Shown one piece after another: positions 1 through 8,477 of a stretch of DNA of 64,000 nucleotides. Within the stretch, counting starts at the first letter, position 1, and each line of letters starts with the position of its first letter. Under the pieces are notes generated by a model, which ran no database searches, was not told the origin of the DNA, and saw only the letters and a list, made by a program, of their open reading frames with translations. Position numbers and translations under genes: made by a program. Source of the stretch: Thiocapsa sp. (GTDB lineage: Bacteria; Pseudomonadota; Gammaproteobacteria; Chromatiales; Chromatiaceae); contig NZ_CP073760.1 in NCBI RefSeq assembly GCF_018399035.1, positions 5,642,501-5,706,500 of the forward strand, read 5' to 3'.

Positions 1-959
1 TCCGGGCGCTCGCCGGGGTGGGCGGTGGCGGAATGGACACGCCGGGCGACGAACCGCTCGGGATCTCCGCGTCGATGCGACACCTCGCCGGCGAGCTTGC
101 CAGGATGGCACGCCATGCCCAAACCCCGCTCCTGATCGGCGGGGAATCCGGTGTCGGCAAAGAGGTGGTCGCACGTCATCTGCACCGACTCCAATGTCCC
201 GACGCACCCTTCGTCGCGGTCAACTGCGCCGCCCTGCCCGAGACCCTGATCGAGGCCGAGCTCTTCGGTCACGAGAAGGGTGCCTTCACGGGTGCCGACC
301 GCCGCCGAGCCGGTGTCTTCGAGCAGGCGGGCAGCGGCATCCTCTTCCTCGACGAGATCGGCGACATGCCGCTTGCACTTCAGTCGCGGCTGCTGCGCGT
401 GGTCCAGGGCCGTCAGCTGACGCGCATCGGCGGCAGCGAGCCGGTCGAGGTTCCGGCGCGCCTGGTCTGCGCGACACACCAGGATTTGGCGGCACTGGTC
501 CGGGAGGGGCGCTTTCGCGAAGATCTCTATTATCGGGTCCGCGTCCTCGAGATCCGGATCCCGCCCTTGCGCGAGCGTCCGGAAGACATCCTCTGGCTCG
601 CCGAGCGGTTCGTCGCCGATTACGGGCGACGTGCGCCGCAGGAGCGGCGGGTGCTGACATCCGATGACCGCGAGCGCCTCCTGCAGCAGAGCTGGCCGGG
701 GAACGTACGCGAGCTGCAGCACACGCTCGAACGCGCCTGCATCCTGGGGCGGGGTGAACGGCTCGCCCTGGACGGCGCCCGGGATGCGCCGACCCAGACG
801 GGTCTGAAGGCCCGGGCGCAAGCGAGCGAGCGCGCGGCTATCGAAAGCGCGCTGGCCGAGCAGGACTTCAGCATGACCGCAACCGCCGCCCGGCTCGGCA
901 TCAGCCGCAAGACACTCTGGCAGAAGATGAAGCGCTACGGGGTTACGCGGCTGCGGTGA
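1..959 (+). CDS. sigma54-dependent AAA+ transcriptional activator, 5'-truncated by window edge
   Basis: This is an NtrC-class enhancer-binding protein that remodels sigma54 RNA polymerase using ATP. Counting from a GTG at 18, the Walker A motif GESGVGKE is at about residues 42-49, the sigma54-contacting GAFTGA loop at 88-93, and the Walker B region LFLDEIGD at 109-116. A Fis-type helix-turn-helix ends the protein (about 285-309). The frame stays open to base 1, so the GTG at 18 need not be the start; an upstream sensory or receiver domain may lie outside the window. No obvious target gene is visible next to it. Confidence 0.9.
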   Translation, partial: RALAGVGGGGMDTPGDEPLGISASMRHLAGELARMARHAQTPLLIGGESGVGKEVVARHLHRLQCPDAPFVAVNCAALPETLIEAELFGHEKGAFTGADRRRAGVFEQAGSGILFLDEIGDMPLALQSRLLRVVQGRQLTRIGGSEPVEVPARLVCATHQDLAALVREGRFREDLYYRVRVLEIRIPPLRERPEDILWLAERFVADYGRRAPQERRVLTSDDRERLLQQSWPGNVRELQHTLERACILGRGERLALDGARDAPTQTGLKARAQASERAAIESALAEQDFSMTATAARLGISRKTLWQKMKRYGVTRLR

Positions 960-995
960 AGGTGCAGTCGGCACCCTGGTTCCAGTTCGAAAAGC

Positions 996-1065
996 CTCTC
1001 ACGGAGGCACGGAGAACCCGGGAATTTTTCTGCGAAGGCTCCGTGTCTCCGTGTCTCCGTGAGAG
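996..1065. repeat. inverted repeat with CACGGAG arms, terminator-like
   Basis: Two 19-base arms (996-1014 and 1047-1065) are reverse complements with one mismatch, built from repeated CACGGAG/CTCCGTG words. It lies 37 bases after the regulator stop and before a convergent gene, a typical site for a transcription-ending hairpin. There is no clear T tract. Similar CACGGAG intergenic repeats occur widely in bacteria. Confidence 0.6.
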
Positions 1066-1111
1066 ATTTTGAAACTGATCGGTGCCGGGAAGCAGGACGA
1101 CCGGAGCTTGA

Positions 1112-2493
1112 CTACACCCGCTCGGCCAGGTCGCGCAATGCCTGGCTATGGCGGCTTCCGAGCTCGCGAAATCCCGTGCTGATCCGCGCGTCCGCGGCCA
1201 TCCCCTCCCAGAAGGCCAAGGCAGCCCCGCAGGCGGCGAGCCAAGTCTCACGCTCGCGGGGCAGTGGGAGCGGTGGCGCCCACTCGGACGCGGGCAGCTC
1301 ACCACCCGCCAGCGGCGCATAACGCATCGGCAGCATGTCGTAGGCGGGCGCCGGGCGCAGGCGCCCGGCGAGGGGCTGGAAGCTGAGATTTCCCGGGTGC
1401 ATGTCGGTGTTGGCGATCAGCCGGCCGTACCACCAGAGGTGGTGGATCCGCGCGGCATCCTCTGTCTCCAGCAGACTCGCTGCGACCAGGCCATCGGCCA
1501 GGCGAGGCCAGTCGTGGGCGTCCACGCCGAGCAGCGCCGCGTTGACCGTCTCCAGGCTGATGAGGGGGCTGCGGCCGAAGGCGCCTTGGCGGTCGAAGCG
1601 CTCGACCTCGAGGAAGGTTCGCCCGGCGTGCGACAGAAGACGACTGTGGGCGCCGGCGACCCCGGGCAAGGCGCGCACAGCCTCCAGGGCCAGATGCTCG
1701 CAGACCAGCAGGTCGGCCCAGCGGCGGACCGCAGGTGAGTCGTCCGCCCCCGAGAACTTGACCAGAACATGCGGCGTCGGTCGACCGGCGAGGTCGCGCC
1801 TGGCCGGGAACTTGGGATGCTCGCCCGCCGCGCTCGCTCCCGCCACCCCCGCCGCCAGCGCCTGCTCGGCCAGATCCGCGTAGGCGACGGCCGTGCTCGC
1901 TTCGCGCAAAGGCTCCAGGGCGGAGAGCCGTTCCCGCTGCCAGCGCTCGCAGGCAGTGTCGCCGAGGATAAGGTTGCCGACCGTATCCGTCCCGACCCGG
2001 CTCAGCGCGAAGAGGATGTCGTCGTCGTTCCAGAAATCGGGATTGTCCGGCGTCCCCAGCTCCCGCTGGATACTGCGCGCGAGCTGGCGGCCGAGGTAAC
2101 CCTGCGGACGCATATCGTACAGGGGGTAGGGCAGGCCATCCCACCATCCCTCGCGCGCCTCCTCGATCAGCGGCCAGTCCGTTCCCGTGAGCGCCATCCA
2201 GGATCCCGACGGGGCGACGGCGGACAGGGTTGCGAGCTGAGTCGCGCGGCCGGACGCATCGACGGCATAGAGCGGGTACTCGCCCGCGTCGCCCCGTACG
2301 GACCGGCGCAAGGCATAACGGGTCCGGCGCGCCTTGCCCGCGACCAGGATGGGCAGGGAGCTCGCGGCCAGCAGTCGGTGCAGCGTGGGGACGCTGATCT
2401 CCAGCTCCCGGGCCAGATCTGCCGCCCTGACGGCGGCCCGCCCCCGAGCACGCCGGCGAGGCGCTCCTGCGCGAGCTGCTGTTTCGTCCTCAA
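1112..2493 (-). pseudogene. HipA-family toxin, YjjJ-type, apparently frameshifted
   Basis: The long frame (1112-2311, about 399 residues) carries the HipA-type kinase-like fold, with an HPKFPARRD segment, a LIANTDMHPGN catalytic-loop segment and a PAYDMLPMRY metal-site segment. YjjJ-type HipA proteins also have an N-terminal helix-turn-helix. That domain is here but split: residues starting RTKQQLAQERLAGVLGGG are in the frame opening at a TTG at 2493, while the continuation ADLARELEISVPTLHRLL is in the kinase frame. One missing G in the G-rich run near 2437-2448 explains the break. It could be a true mutation, a sequencing error or slippage. It overlaps the truncated vapC upstream by 4 bases. 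Confidence 0.7.
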
Positions 2494-2828
2494 GGCTTGG
2501 CGCTCTCCCGGATCGCGGCGGCGAGACGATTTACGAGAAGATTCTCAGAGCGAAATCTATCTTTCAATGAGTGATTTGTCGATCCTGTGCGGGTATCCGT
2601 CGCAATGAATCCGGACGATCGGATCGGCTCTTGACATTGGGCGGTCAATCGCTCGGAGCGCTTCTTGGCCGCGCCGAAACGCAGCTCGGCGGCGACGATG
2701 ATGCTGGTGCAGACCTCACCCTCGCCGCGCTCGGCGATGCAGTCGCGGATGCGCCCGGCGGGTCGACGCACGAGATCGGAGACGATGTTGGTGTCGAGCA
2801 GATACGCTGGCTTCGGCATGGCGGCCAT
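2490..2828 (-). pseudogene. vapC: VapC-type PIN toxin, C-terminally truncated
   Basis: The first 60 or so residues match the VapC PIN ribonuclease start: YLLDTNIVSDLVR with the first catalytic Asp, then an AAELRFGAAKKRSERL helix holding the conserved Glu. After about position 2640 the frame runs into unrelated, more AT-rich sequence and ends at 112 residues, so the later catalytic Asp residues of the PIN fold are missing. It is therefore probably an inactive toxin remnant. It directly follows an intact VapB-like antitoxin gene. Confidence 0.7.
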
Positions 2829-2844
2829 GCTCAGCGGGGAGTTG

Positions 2845-3078
2845 CTAGAGCTCTACCGGCTCCGGCTCCGGGTCGTGGATGTCCGGGAAGGTGTCGTCGA
2901 TGGGGTCGAGGGTCGCCAGCACAGCGAGCAGTCTCGGCGGCGGCACCGGCTCGATGATGAGACGGTCGCCGTCCTTGCGGATCAGCGCTTCCTTGCCGGG
3001 CAGCTCGAAGTCCCGAGGGATGCGAATCGCTTGATTGTTCCCATTGGTAAAGAGGGTGGCGCGGCGGGGTGCGTTCAT
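2845..3078 (-). CDS. vapB: VapB-like antitoxin, AbrB/MazE-type fold
   Basis: A 77-residue protein starting MNAPRRATLFTNGNNQAIRIP, the SpoVT/AbrB swapped-hairpin signature of VapB antitoxins, with an acidic C-terminus (DPIDDTFPDIHDPEPEP) expected to bind the toxin. The ATG at 3078 fits the family start better than an in-frame ATG at 3099. The antitoxin is intact while its toxin is truncated, so the pair looks like a decayed toxin-antitoxin module. Confidence 0.85.
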   Translation of the reverse strand: MNAPRRATLFTNGNNQAIRIPRDFELPGKEALIRKDGDRLIIEPVPPPRLLAVLATLDPIDDTFPDIHDPEPEPVEL

Positions 3079-3164
3079 GGATGCAGATCGACTAGGCATA
3101 GGTTACAACATAGGTTAGCACAGGGCGTAAAACGCCGATCGCGGCGATGGCCACGCGGTTTAGA

Positions 3165-4940
3165 TCAGGCAACGGTAATGCGCACCTGAGCCGAGAGGCC
3201 GACGACCGGGCTTAGATCGGGGGGCAGCCGCGCCTCGAAGCGGCGGGTGCGGGTATCCGGATCGAGCTCGGGCCAGGCGCGCTCGATCTGCAGCTCGACC
3301 CCGGACGCCTCTGTGGATGCGTCCACCGATGCGCCGCCGATGCCGAAGTGGACCTGCACCCGATCACCCGGTCGCAGTGCCATGGCGTCCCGTTCCTCGA
3401 CGGCGAAGCGCAGCGCGATCCCATCGGTCGCGATGAGCTCGATGAGCAGTCCGCGGGGCTCGACGAGACGCCCTTCGATGGGCGCGTGGACACGCCGCAC
3501 CAGTGCTTGCCACGGCGCACGCAGCACCAGGGCCTCCGCGGCAACGGTGTCGTGAATGGCATCAGTGGTCTCGGGCTGAGCCTCTCGGCCGCGATCTCCG
3601 CTCGCCGCGGCCGCCGCACCGACCGTCGGCGCGATGCGGAGCAGTTCCTGATCCGCTTCGACGGCATCGCCCTCGTACACGTTGCAGGCGAGCAGCCGCC
3701 CGCCGACGGGCGCGGTCAGCTCGGCAATCCGGTTCGCGACCACCTGGCCCTGCACCCAGCGCACCGAGCCATCGGAGGCCCGTGGCGAGAGGAGCATCCC
3801 GGACGCGCTGCCCGAGGGGGTCGCCGCGGCGGCGAGGGGAACCAAGTCGGTGCTGGGCGGAATCCCCCGTCCACGCTCATACCAGCGGCGCGTGCGCAAC
3901 ACCACGCGCACCAACAGCAACATCACCGGCACCTCGATCAGCACCCCGACCACGGTCGCCAGCGCGGCACCGGACTGGAAGCCGAACAGCGCGATGGCCG
4001 TGGCCACCGCCAGCTCGAAGAAGTTGCTGGTGCCGATCATCGCCGAGGGGCCGGCGATGCAATGCGGCGAGCGCACCCAGCGGTTCGCGAGATAGGCGAT
4101 GACGAAGATCAGCGCCGATTGGATCAGCAAGGGCACTGCCAGAAGGCCGATGATCAACGGCTGCGCGGTGATCTGCTCGCCCTGGAAGCCGAACAGCAGC
4201 ACCAGCGTCGCCAACAGCGCGAGCAGCGAGACCGGGTGCAGTCGCCCCAGCACGCGCGCGAGCGCGCCACCCCGCGGGTCCGCGCGCAGCAACAGACGCC
4301 GCCAGATCGTCGCGATCACCAACGGCACCACGATGTAGAGCAGCACCGACAACAGCAAGGTTTCCCAAGGCACCATAATGGCCGTCAGCCCCAGGAGCAA
4401 GGCGACGATGGGGCCGAACGCGATAACCATGATCAGGTCGTTCAAGGCGACCTGGGCAAGGGTGAAGTTCGGCTCGCCGCGCGAGAGATTGCTCCAGACG
4501 AACACCATCGCCGTGCAGGGCGCGGCGCCGAGGATGATCATGCCGGCGATGTAGCTGTCGATCTGATCTGCCGGTAGATAGGGTGCGAACCACCAGCCGA
4601 TGAACAGCCAGGCCAGCAGCGCCATGGAGAAGGGCTTGATCGCCCAGTTGACCACCAGGGTCACCACCGAGCCGCGCCAATGCGCGGTCACGCCCGACAA
4701 GGCGGTGAGATCCACCTTGAGAAGCATGGGGATGATCATCAGCCAGATCAGCACCGCGACCGGCAGATTGATCTGCGCCACCTCGAGCTCGCCGATGGTT
4801 TGGAAGGCACCGGACGCGACATGCCCGAGGCCGATTCCGGCCAGGATGCACAGCGCCACCCAGACGCTCAGGTAGCGCTCGAACAGGCCCATGTCAGCGC
4901 CGGCGGCCTGCTTGCCGGCGACCTCGCATTGGCTGGTCAT
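3165..4940 (-). CDS. ACR3 arsenite exporter fused to a membrane-fusion-protein-like domain
   Basis: Residues 18-352 form an ACR3-type arsenite efflux permease of the BART superfamily with about ten membrane spans, the key Cys in GAAPCTAMVF (Cys142) and the conserved Glu in SNFFELA (Glu309). ACR3 proteins usually end there. This protein continues in frame to 591 residues: after a linker rich in Ala/Ser, a biotinyl-lipoyl-like segment (about 390-430), a second half with APIEGRL (about 485) and a beta-barrel segment with GDRVQVHF and LDPDTRTRRFEARLP, all typical of HlyD/CusB periplasmic adaptors. The long helical hairpin is absent. It is the last gene of the sulP-usp-arsD-arsA-dsbB-acr3 run. The role of the extra domain is unknown. 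Confidence 0.88.
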   Translation of the reverse strand: MTSQCEVAGKQAAGADMGLFERYLSVWVALCILAGIGLGHVASGAFQTIGELEVAQINLPVAVLIWLMIIPMLLKVDLTALSGVTAHWRGSVVTLVVNWAIKPFSMALLAWLFIGWWFAPYLPADQIDSYIAGMIILGAAPCTAMVFVWSNLSRGEPNFTLAQVALNDLIMVIAFGPIVALLLGLTAIMVPWETLLLSVLLYIVVPLVIATIWRRLLLRADPRGGALARVLGRLHPVSLLALLATLVLLFGFQGEQITAQPLIIGLLAVPLLIQSALIFVIAYLANRWVRSPHCIAGPSAMIGTSNFFELAVATAIALFGFQSGAALATVVGVLIEVPVMLLLVRVVLRTRRWYERGRGIPPSTDLVPLAAAATPSGSASGMLLSPRASDGSVRWVQGQVVANRIAELTAPVGGRLLACNVYEGDAVEADQELLRIAPTVGAAAAASGDRGREAQPETTDAIHDTVAAEALVLRAPWQALVRRVHAPIEGRLVEPRGLLIELIATDGIALRFAVEERDAMALRPGDRVQVHFGIGGASVDASTEASGVELQIERAWPELDPDTRTRRFEARLPPDLSPVVGLSAQVRITVA

Positions 4941-4979
4941 GATGAAAATCCTCGTTGAATCATGGAATCAATAGGAGAC

Positions 4980-5172
4980 TAAACCGCGTCCAGAGCGACA
5001 TGCGTCATTTTCGTTTTGCGTCTGGCTTTGGAGATGCCCTCGATCTCGGTGAGACGCGGTTTAAAATTTAAGATTTTTTAATACTTTAAACCGCGCCAGC
5101 TCCGAAAGTCGTCGAAGTTGGCGCGGCCAAGCTACTCCCACAAAGTACGCATACCGCACCGGGCGCGGTTTA
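4980..5172. repeat. paired 84/86-bp palindromic units with AT-rich linker
   Basis: Unit one (4980-5063) and unit two (5087-5172) each begin TAAACCGCG and end CGCGGTTTA. They are separated by an AT-only stretch around 5064-5086. This is the same architecture as at 9.5, 19.9 and 36.9 kb. The pair fills most of the gap between dsbB and acr3; the remaining bases of this 378-bp gap show no gene. Confidence 0.85.
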
Positions 5173-5318
5173 GCTCGTCGCTCCAAGCCCCGTGTGCGGC
5201 TGACTGCGCGGCGCCATTCCACCAGTCTGCTGTAGGCGACACCGAAGACAGAGAAGATGGCGGTGACCCGTTGAGCGACCGGCAAGCGGACGCGGGAGCG
5301 ATGGATTAGTCTCTTGAA

Positions 5319-5858
5319 TCAGTCAAGGTGCAGGTCACTGGGGTTCGGCTCGCGCCGATCGCGCCACAGGACCCAAGCCCCCACGACCAGGATGGCAACG
5401 AAAAAGAGGAAGGACCAGTTCGCGAGAGACAGGCCAAGGATGGTCAGCTCCCGGTCCTCGCAAAAACCGCTGGCCATGAAGAGCGAGGGCACCTGCTGCC
5501 CGAGCCATTCGACCAAACGCTCGATCGGACCCGGTGGGCCGCCGATGCAGGAAATACCGTCCGCCGGCTGCCATTGCAGCCAACTCTGATAGGCGGCGAC
5601 GGCACCTCCCAGCGCTGCGATCGGCAACAGAGTCAGTCCGGCGAGACGGGCGGCCAACAGGGGTCGGCCGGGGTGCTGCAGCGCCGCTGTCAGGGCGGCC
5701 AATAGGGCCAGGATCATGAACAGCAACCGCTGAAAGATACAAAGATGACAGGGGTCCAGATCCAGCAAAGGCGTGAGTGCGAGGCTCGCTGTCGCCAGCG
5801 CGGCGGAGATCAAGGCGATCAGGATCCAGAGGGTCCGCGAGGTGAGTGGCAACGTCAT
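5319..5858 (-). CDS. dsbB: disulfide bond formation protein B
   Basis: A 179-residue inner membrane protein with four predicted spans and both DsbB cysteine pairs: CHLC (Cys37/Cys40) in the first periplasmic loop and Cys104/Cys133 in the second. DsbB reoxidises DsbA and passes electrons to quinone. The length is normal for the family. It sits between arsA and the ACR3 fusion gene on the same strand, with palindromic repeats on both sides. Because arsenite binds vicinal thiols, a link to arsenic tolerance is possible but is only inferred from position. Confidence 0.93.
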   Translation of the reverse strand: MTLPLTSRTLWILIALISAALATASLALTPLLDLDPCHLCIFQRLLFMILALLAALTAALQHPGRPLLAARLAGLTLLPIAALGGAVAAYQSWLQWQPADGISCIGGPPGPIERLVEWLGQQVPSLFMASGFCEDRELTILGLSLANWSFLFFVAILVVGAWVLWRDRREPNPSDLHLD

Positions 5859-5872
5859 GTTGGCTCCTTCAT

Positions 5873-5956
5873 TAAACCGCGCCTGGTGCGGTTTGCGTCA
5901 TGTGTTGGATGGCTTGGCCGCGCCGGCTCCGCCGATTGTCGGAGCCGACGCGGTTT
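5873..5956. repeat. 84-bp palindromic unit of the TAAACCGCG family
   Basis: Begins TAAACCGCG and ends CGCGGTTT, lying 14 bases upstream of the dsbB start. The region from here to the arsA stop at 6120 shows no gene. Confidence 0.75.
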
Positions 5957-6119
5957 CACGCTTGGATCCTCGGCGCGGCGAACCGCATGCATGCAGGGGT
6001 TCGAGCGCGTTCACTCGAATCGGTCCGGTATCGGGGTGGCCTCACGCCGAAGCTCGGGCTGGATGTGGATGTCCGAGACGCCTATCGTCATTCAGCGGCC
6101 AACGACGGCGACGCACGGT

Positions 6120-7922
6120 TCAAGACTTTGTCAGGCTTCGCAACCGCTCGGCACCGATCGGCTCGGCTTCCTGCAGGGCAACGACCGCATAGCGCCGCGA
6201 ATGCCGCTCGGCCACCGCATCGATCTGCTCGCGCTCGTTCGCGGCGCGTCGGCGCAGCAAGGACGATCGGGTCCGCGCGGCCGCGAGGCTCTGGTTGACG
6301 ACCCAGGCCCAGGGTTGGATGCCGGCGCGCTCGAGATCCGCCTGCAGGCCGGCCGCTTCGAGGACGGGCGTGGTCTCCGCCAAGGTGACCAGGAGCACTT
6401 TGGTCTGCTTGGGATCCTGCAGCTGCATCATGGGCGTGCGCAGCTGCATGCCTGTGTTGCCGAGCTGTCGGGTCGTTTCACGGTGGTAGGCACCGGTGGC
6501 GTCGAGCAACAGCAGCGTGTGACCGGTCGGCGCCGTGTCCATGATGACGAATTTCTTGCCCGCCTCGCGGATGATCCGCGAGAAGGCTTGAAACACCGCG
6601 ATCTCCTCCGTACAGGGCGAGCGTAGGTCCTCTTCCAGGAGAGCCCGGCCAGCGTCGTCGAGCTGCGCGCCTTTGGTGCTCAGCACATGCGCCCGATAGC
6701 GCTCGGTCTCGACCCGAGGATCGATGCGGCTGATCTCCAGATTGGCGCCCGGGCCCTCCATGTTTTCGGCTAGGGTCTCGGCCAGGTGTGCCGCGGGGTC
6801 CGATGTCGTGAGATGCACGGGGAGGCCGCGGTCCGCCAGCTCCACGGCAATGGCTGCGGCCAGCGTGGTCTTGCCGACGCCGCCTTTGCCCATGAGCATG
6901 ACGAGTCCGTGCCCATCCGCTGCAATCTCCTCGACGAGACTTGCCAGATCGGGGGCCTCCAACGGCTGCGCTTCGATTTCGTCCGGGGCATCGATTGGTG
7001 CAGTGTCGGTCAACAAGCCGCGCAAGGCGTCGAGCCCGACCAGATTGAAGGGTTTCAGCGCGATGCAGTCCATCGGCAGGGTTTTGAGCACGTCCGGAAG
7101 CGTCGCCAGCGCCTCGTGCTCGCGCCGACCGATGGCGGCCGCCAGGACGTCGGTCCCGGTCCCATCCCCGTCGGCATTCACGGCTGCGGTGTCCGCAAGC
7201 ATGCCGTTGACGACGAGGTACTGTTGCTTCAGGCCGATGGCCGCGAGCTCTTCATGCGTCCGCGCGACCTCGCGCAGCGTCGCCTGCTGGGCGCGGGCGA
7301 CCAAGACCAGGCGGGTCCGCTCGGGATCGGCCAAGGCATCGACGGCGGCACTGTACTGTGCGCGTTGCTTGTCCAGCCCGGCCAAGGGGCCGAGGCAGGA
7401 GGCGTCGCCCTTGCCGGCTTCGAGAAAACCGCTCCAGGCACCGGGCAGTTGAAGCAATCGAATGGTGTGGCCGGTCGGTGCCGTATCGAAAACGATGTGG
7501 TCGAAGCCGGCGGTCAAGGCCGAATCGAGCAAGAGCGCGGTGAACTCGTCGAAGGCCGCAATCTCCGTGGTGCAGGCCCCCGAGAGCTGCTCTTCGATGC
7601 CCTTCACGACGGACTCGGGCAACAGGTTACGGACCGGGCCGACGATACGATCCCGATAGACTTGGGCTGCGGCCTGAGGGTCGATCTCCAGTGCGGAGAG
7701 GCCGGGGACGGCGTCGATGGGCGTGATCCGACTGCCGATCTCGACGCCGAAGACCTGGCCGACGTTCGAGGCCGGATCCGTGCTGACGAGCAGGACCTGT
7801 TTGCCGGCCCCTTTGCTCGCAGAGGCAAGCTCCACCGCGGTCGCGCAGGCGATCGAGGTCTTGCCCACACCCCCTTTTCCGGTGAAGAAAAGAAAGCGTG
7901 GGGGGGCATCGAGAAAGCGCAT
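6120..7922 (-). CDS. arsA: arsenite-transporting ATPase ArsA (tandem)
   Basis: A 600-residue pseudo-dimeric ATPase. Each half has a deviant Walker A motif GKGGVGKT (about residues 15-22 and 340-347) and the ArsA signature DTAPTGHT (about 146 and 462). ArsA energises arsenite efflux by a membrane permease. The ATG at 7922 has GGAG about 8 bases upstream and is preferred over an earlier in-frame start inside arsD. It follows arsD closely. ArsA is classically known with ArsB; the only arsenite permease visible here is the ACR3 fusion. Confidence 0.95.
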   Translation of the reverse strand: MRFLDAPPRFLFFTGKGGVGKTSIACATAVELASASKGAGKQVLLVSTDPASNVGQVFGVEIGSRITPIDAVPGLSALEIDPQAAAQVYRDRIVGPVRNLLPESVVKGIEEQLSGACTTEIAAFDEFTALLLDSALTAGFDHIVFDTAPTGHTIRLLQLPGAWSGFLEAGKGDASCLGPLAGLDKQRAQYSAAVDALADPERTRLVLVARAQQATLREVARTHEELAAIGLKQQYLVVNGMLADTAAVNADGDGTGTDVLAAAIGRREHEALATLPDVLKTLPMDCIALKPFNLVGLDALRGLLTDTAPIDAPDEIEAQPLEAPDLASLVEEIAADGHGLVMLMGKGGVGKTTLAAAIAVELADRGLPVHLTTSDPAAHLAETLAENMEGPGANLEISRIDPRVETERYRAHVLSTKGAQLDDAGRALLEEDLRSPCTEEIAVFQAFSRIIREAGKKFVIMDTAPTGHTLLLLDATGAYHRETTRQLGNTGMQLRTPMMQLQDPKQTKVLLVTLAETTPVLEAAGLQADLERAGIQPWAWVVNQSLAAARTRSSLLRRRAANEREQIDAVAERHSRRYAVVALQEAEPIGAERLRSLTKS

Positions 7923-7939
7923 GCGGTGTGCTCCGTGGC

Positions 7940-8299
7940 TCAGCAGCAGGTGCTGCCGGTGCAACAAGGGATGACGGAGATCGGGGCGGCCACGGCGAGG
8001 ATGCCGGCCCAGCGGGCGAGCTCGGCGCGTTTGGGGTAACGCCCGGCCAGGGCGACCTCGCCGTCGACCAGGATCAGCGGCAATGCCTCTTGACCGGAGC
8101 GTTCCAGGAAGCCCCGCACTGCCGCGTTCTCAGCGAATTCCATCGGCTGCTGCGCGAGGTTGAAGCGCTCGATCCGGGCGCCGTTCTGCTTGGCCCATTC
8201 GACATCGGCCGAGAAGCTGACGAGTGCCTGATCGACATCGACGCCGCAGACGCCGGTGCTGCAGCAGAGGGCGGGGTCGAAGACTTGGATGTGTGTCAT
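7940..8299 (-). CDS. arsD: arsenical metallochaperone ArsD
   Basis: A 119-residue protein with the As(III)-binding cysteines Cys12, Cys13 and Cys18 in ALCCSTGVCG, and two C-terminal vicinal pairs, Cys112/113 and Cys118/119. ArsD hands arsenite to ArsA. The start at 8299 is set by a GGAGG site just upstream. The same frame is open to 8464, but this extension lacks the ArsD fold. The downstream arsA follows after 17 bases. No ArsR repressor or ArsC reductase gene is visible nearby. Confidence 0.95.
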   Translation of the reverse strand: MTHIQVFDPALCCSTGVCGVDVDQALVSFSADVEWAKQNGARIERFNLAQQPMEFAENAAVRGFLERSGQEALPLILVDGEVALAGRYPKRAELARWAGILAVAAPISVIPCCTGSTCC

Positions 8300-8477
8300 G
8301 GTGTGCCTCCAGGGGTACAGGACGCAGGCGGGCCGCGTCGATCGGGAAGGGATTAGGGCTGCCGCCGGTCCTGCTCGCGCGCTTTGGCGCAGTCCGCGCA
8401 AAATGATCAAGGTATCCAGCTCCGCTTGGAGTCGTTCCCCATAGGTGCGCGGATCGGATGTCATCGGTCGGCCTCGT

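Noticed and set aside
3348..4577. Plus-strand frame of about 410 codons opposite the ACR3 fusion gene
   Set aside because: Low-complexity antisense artefact; the minus-strand protein has strong family motifs.
8300..8464. Upstream extension of the arsD frame (55 codons)
   Set aside because: A GGAGG site sits directly before the inner ATG at 8299 and the extension has no family match; no ArsR-like helix-turn-helix is present in it.
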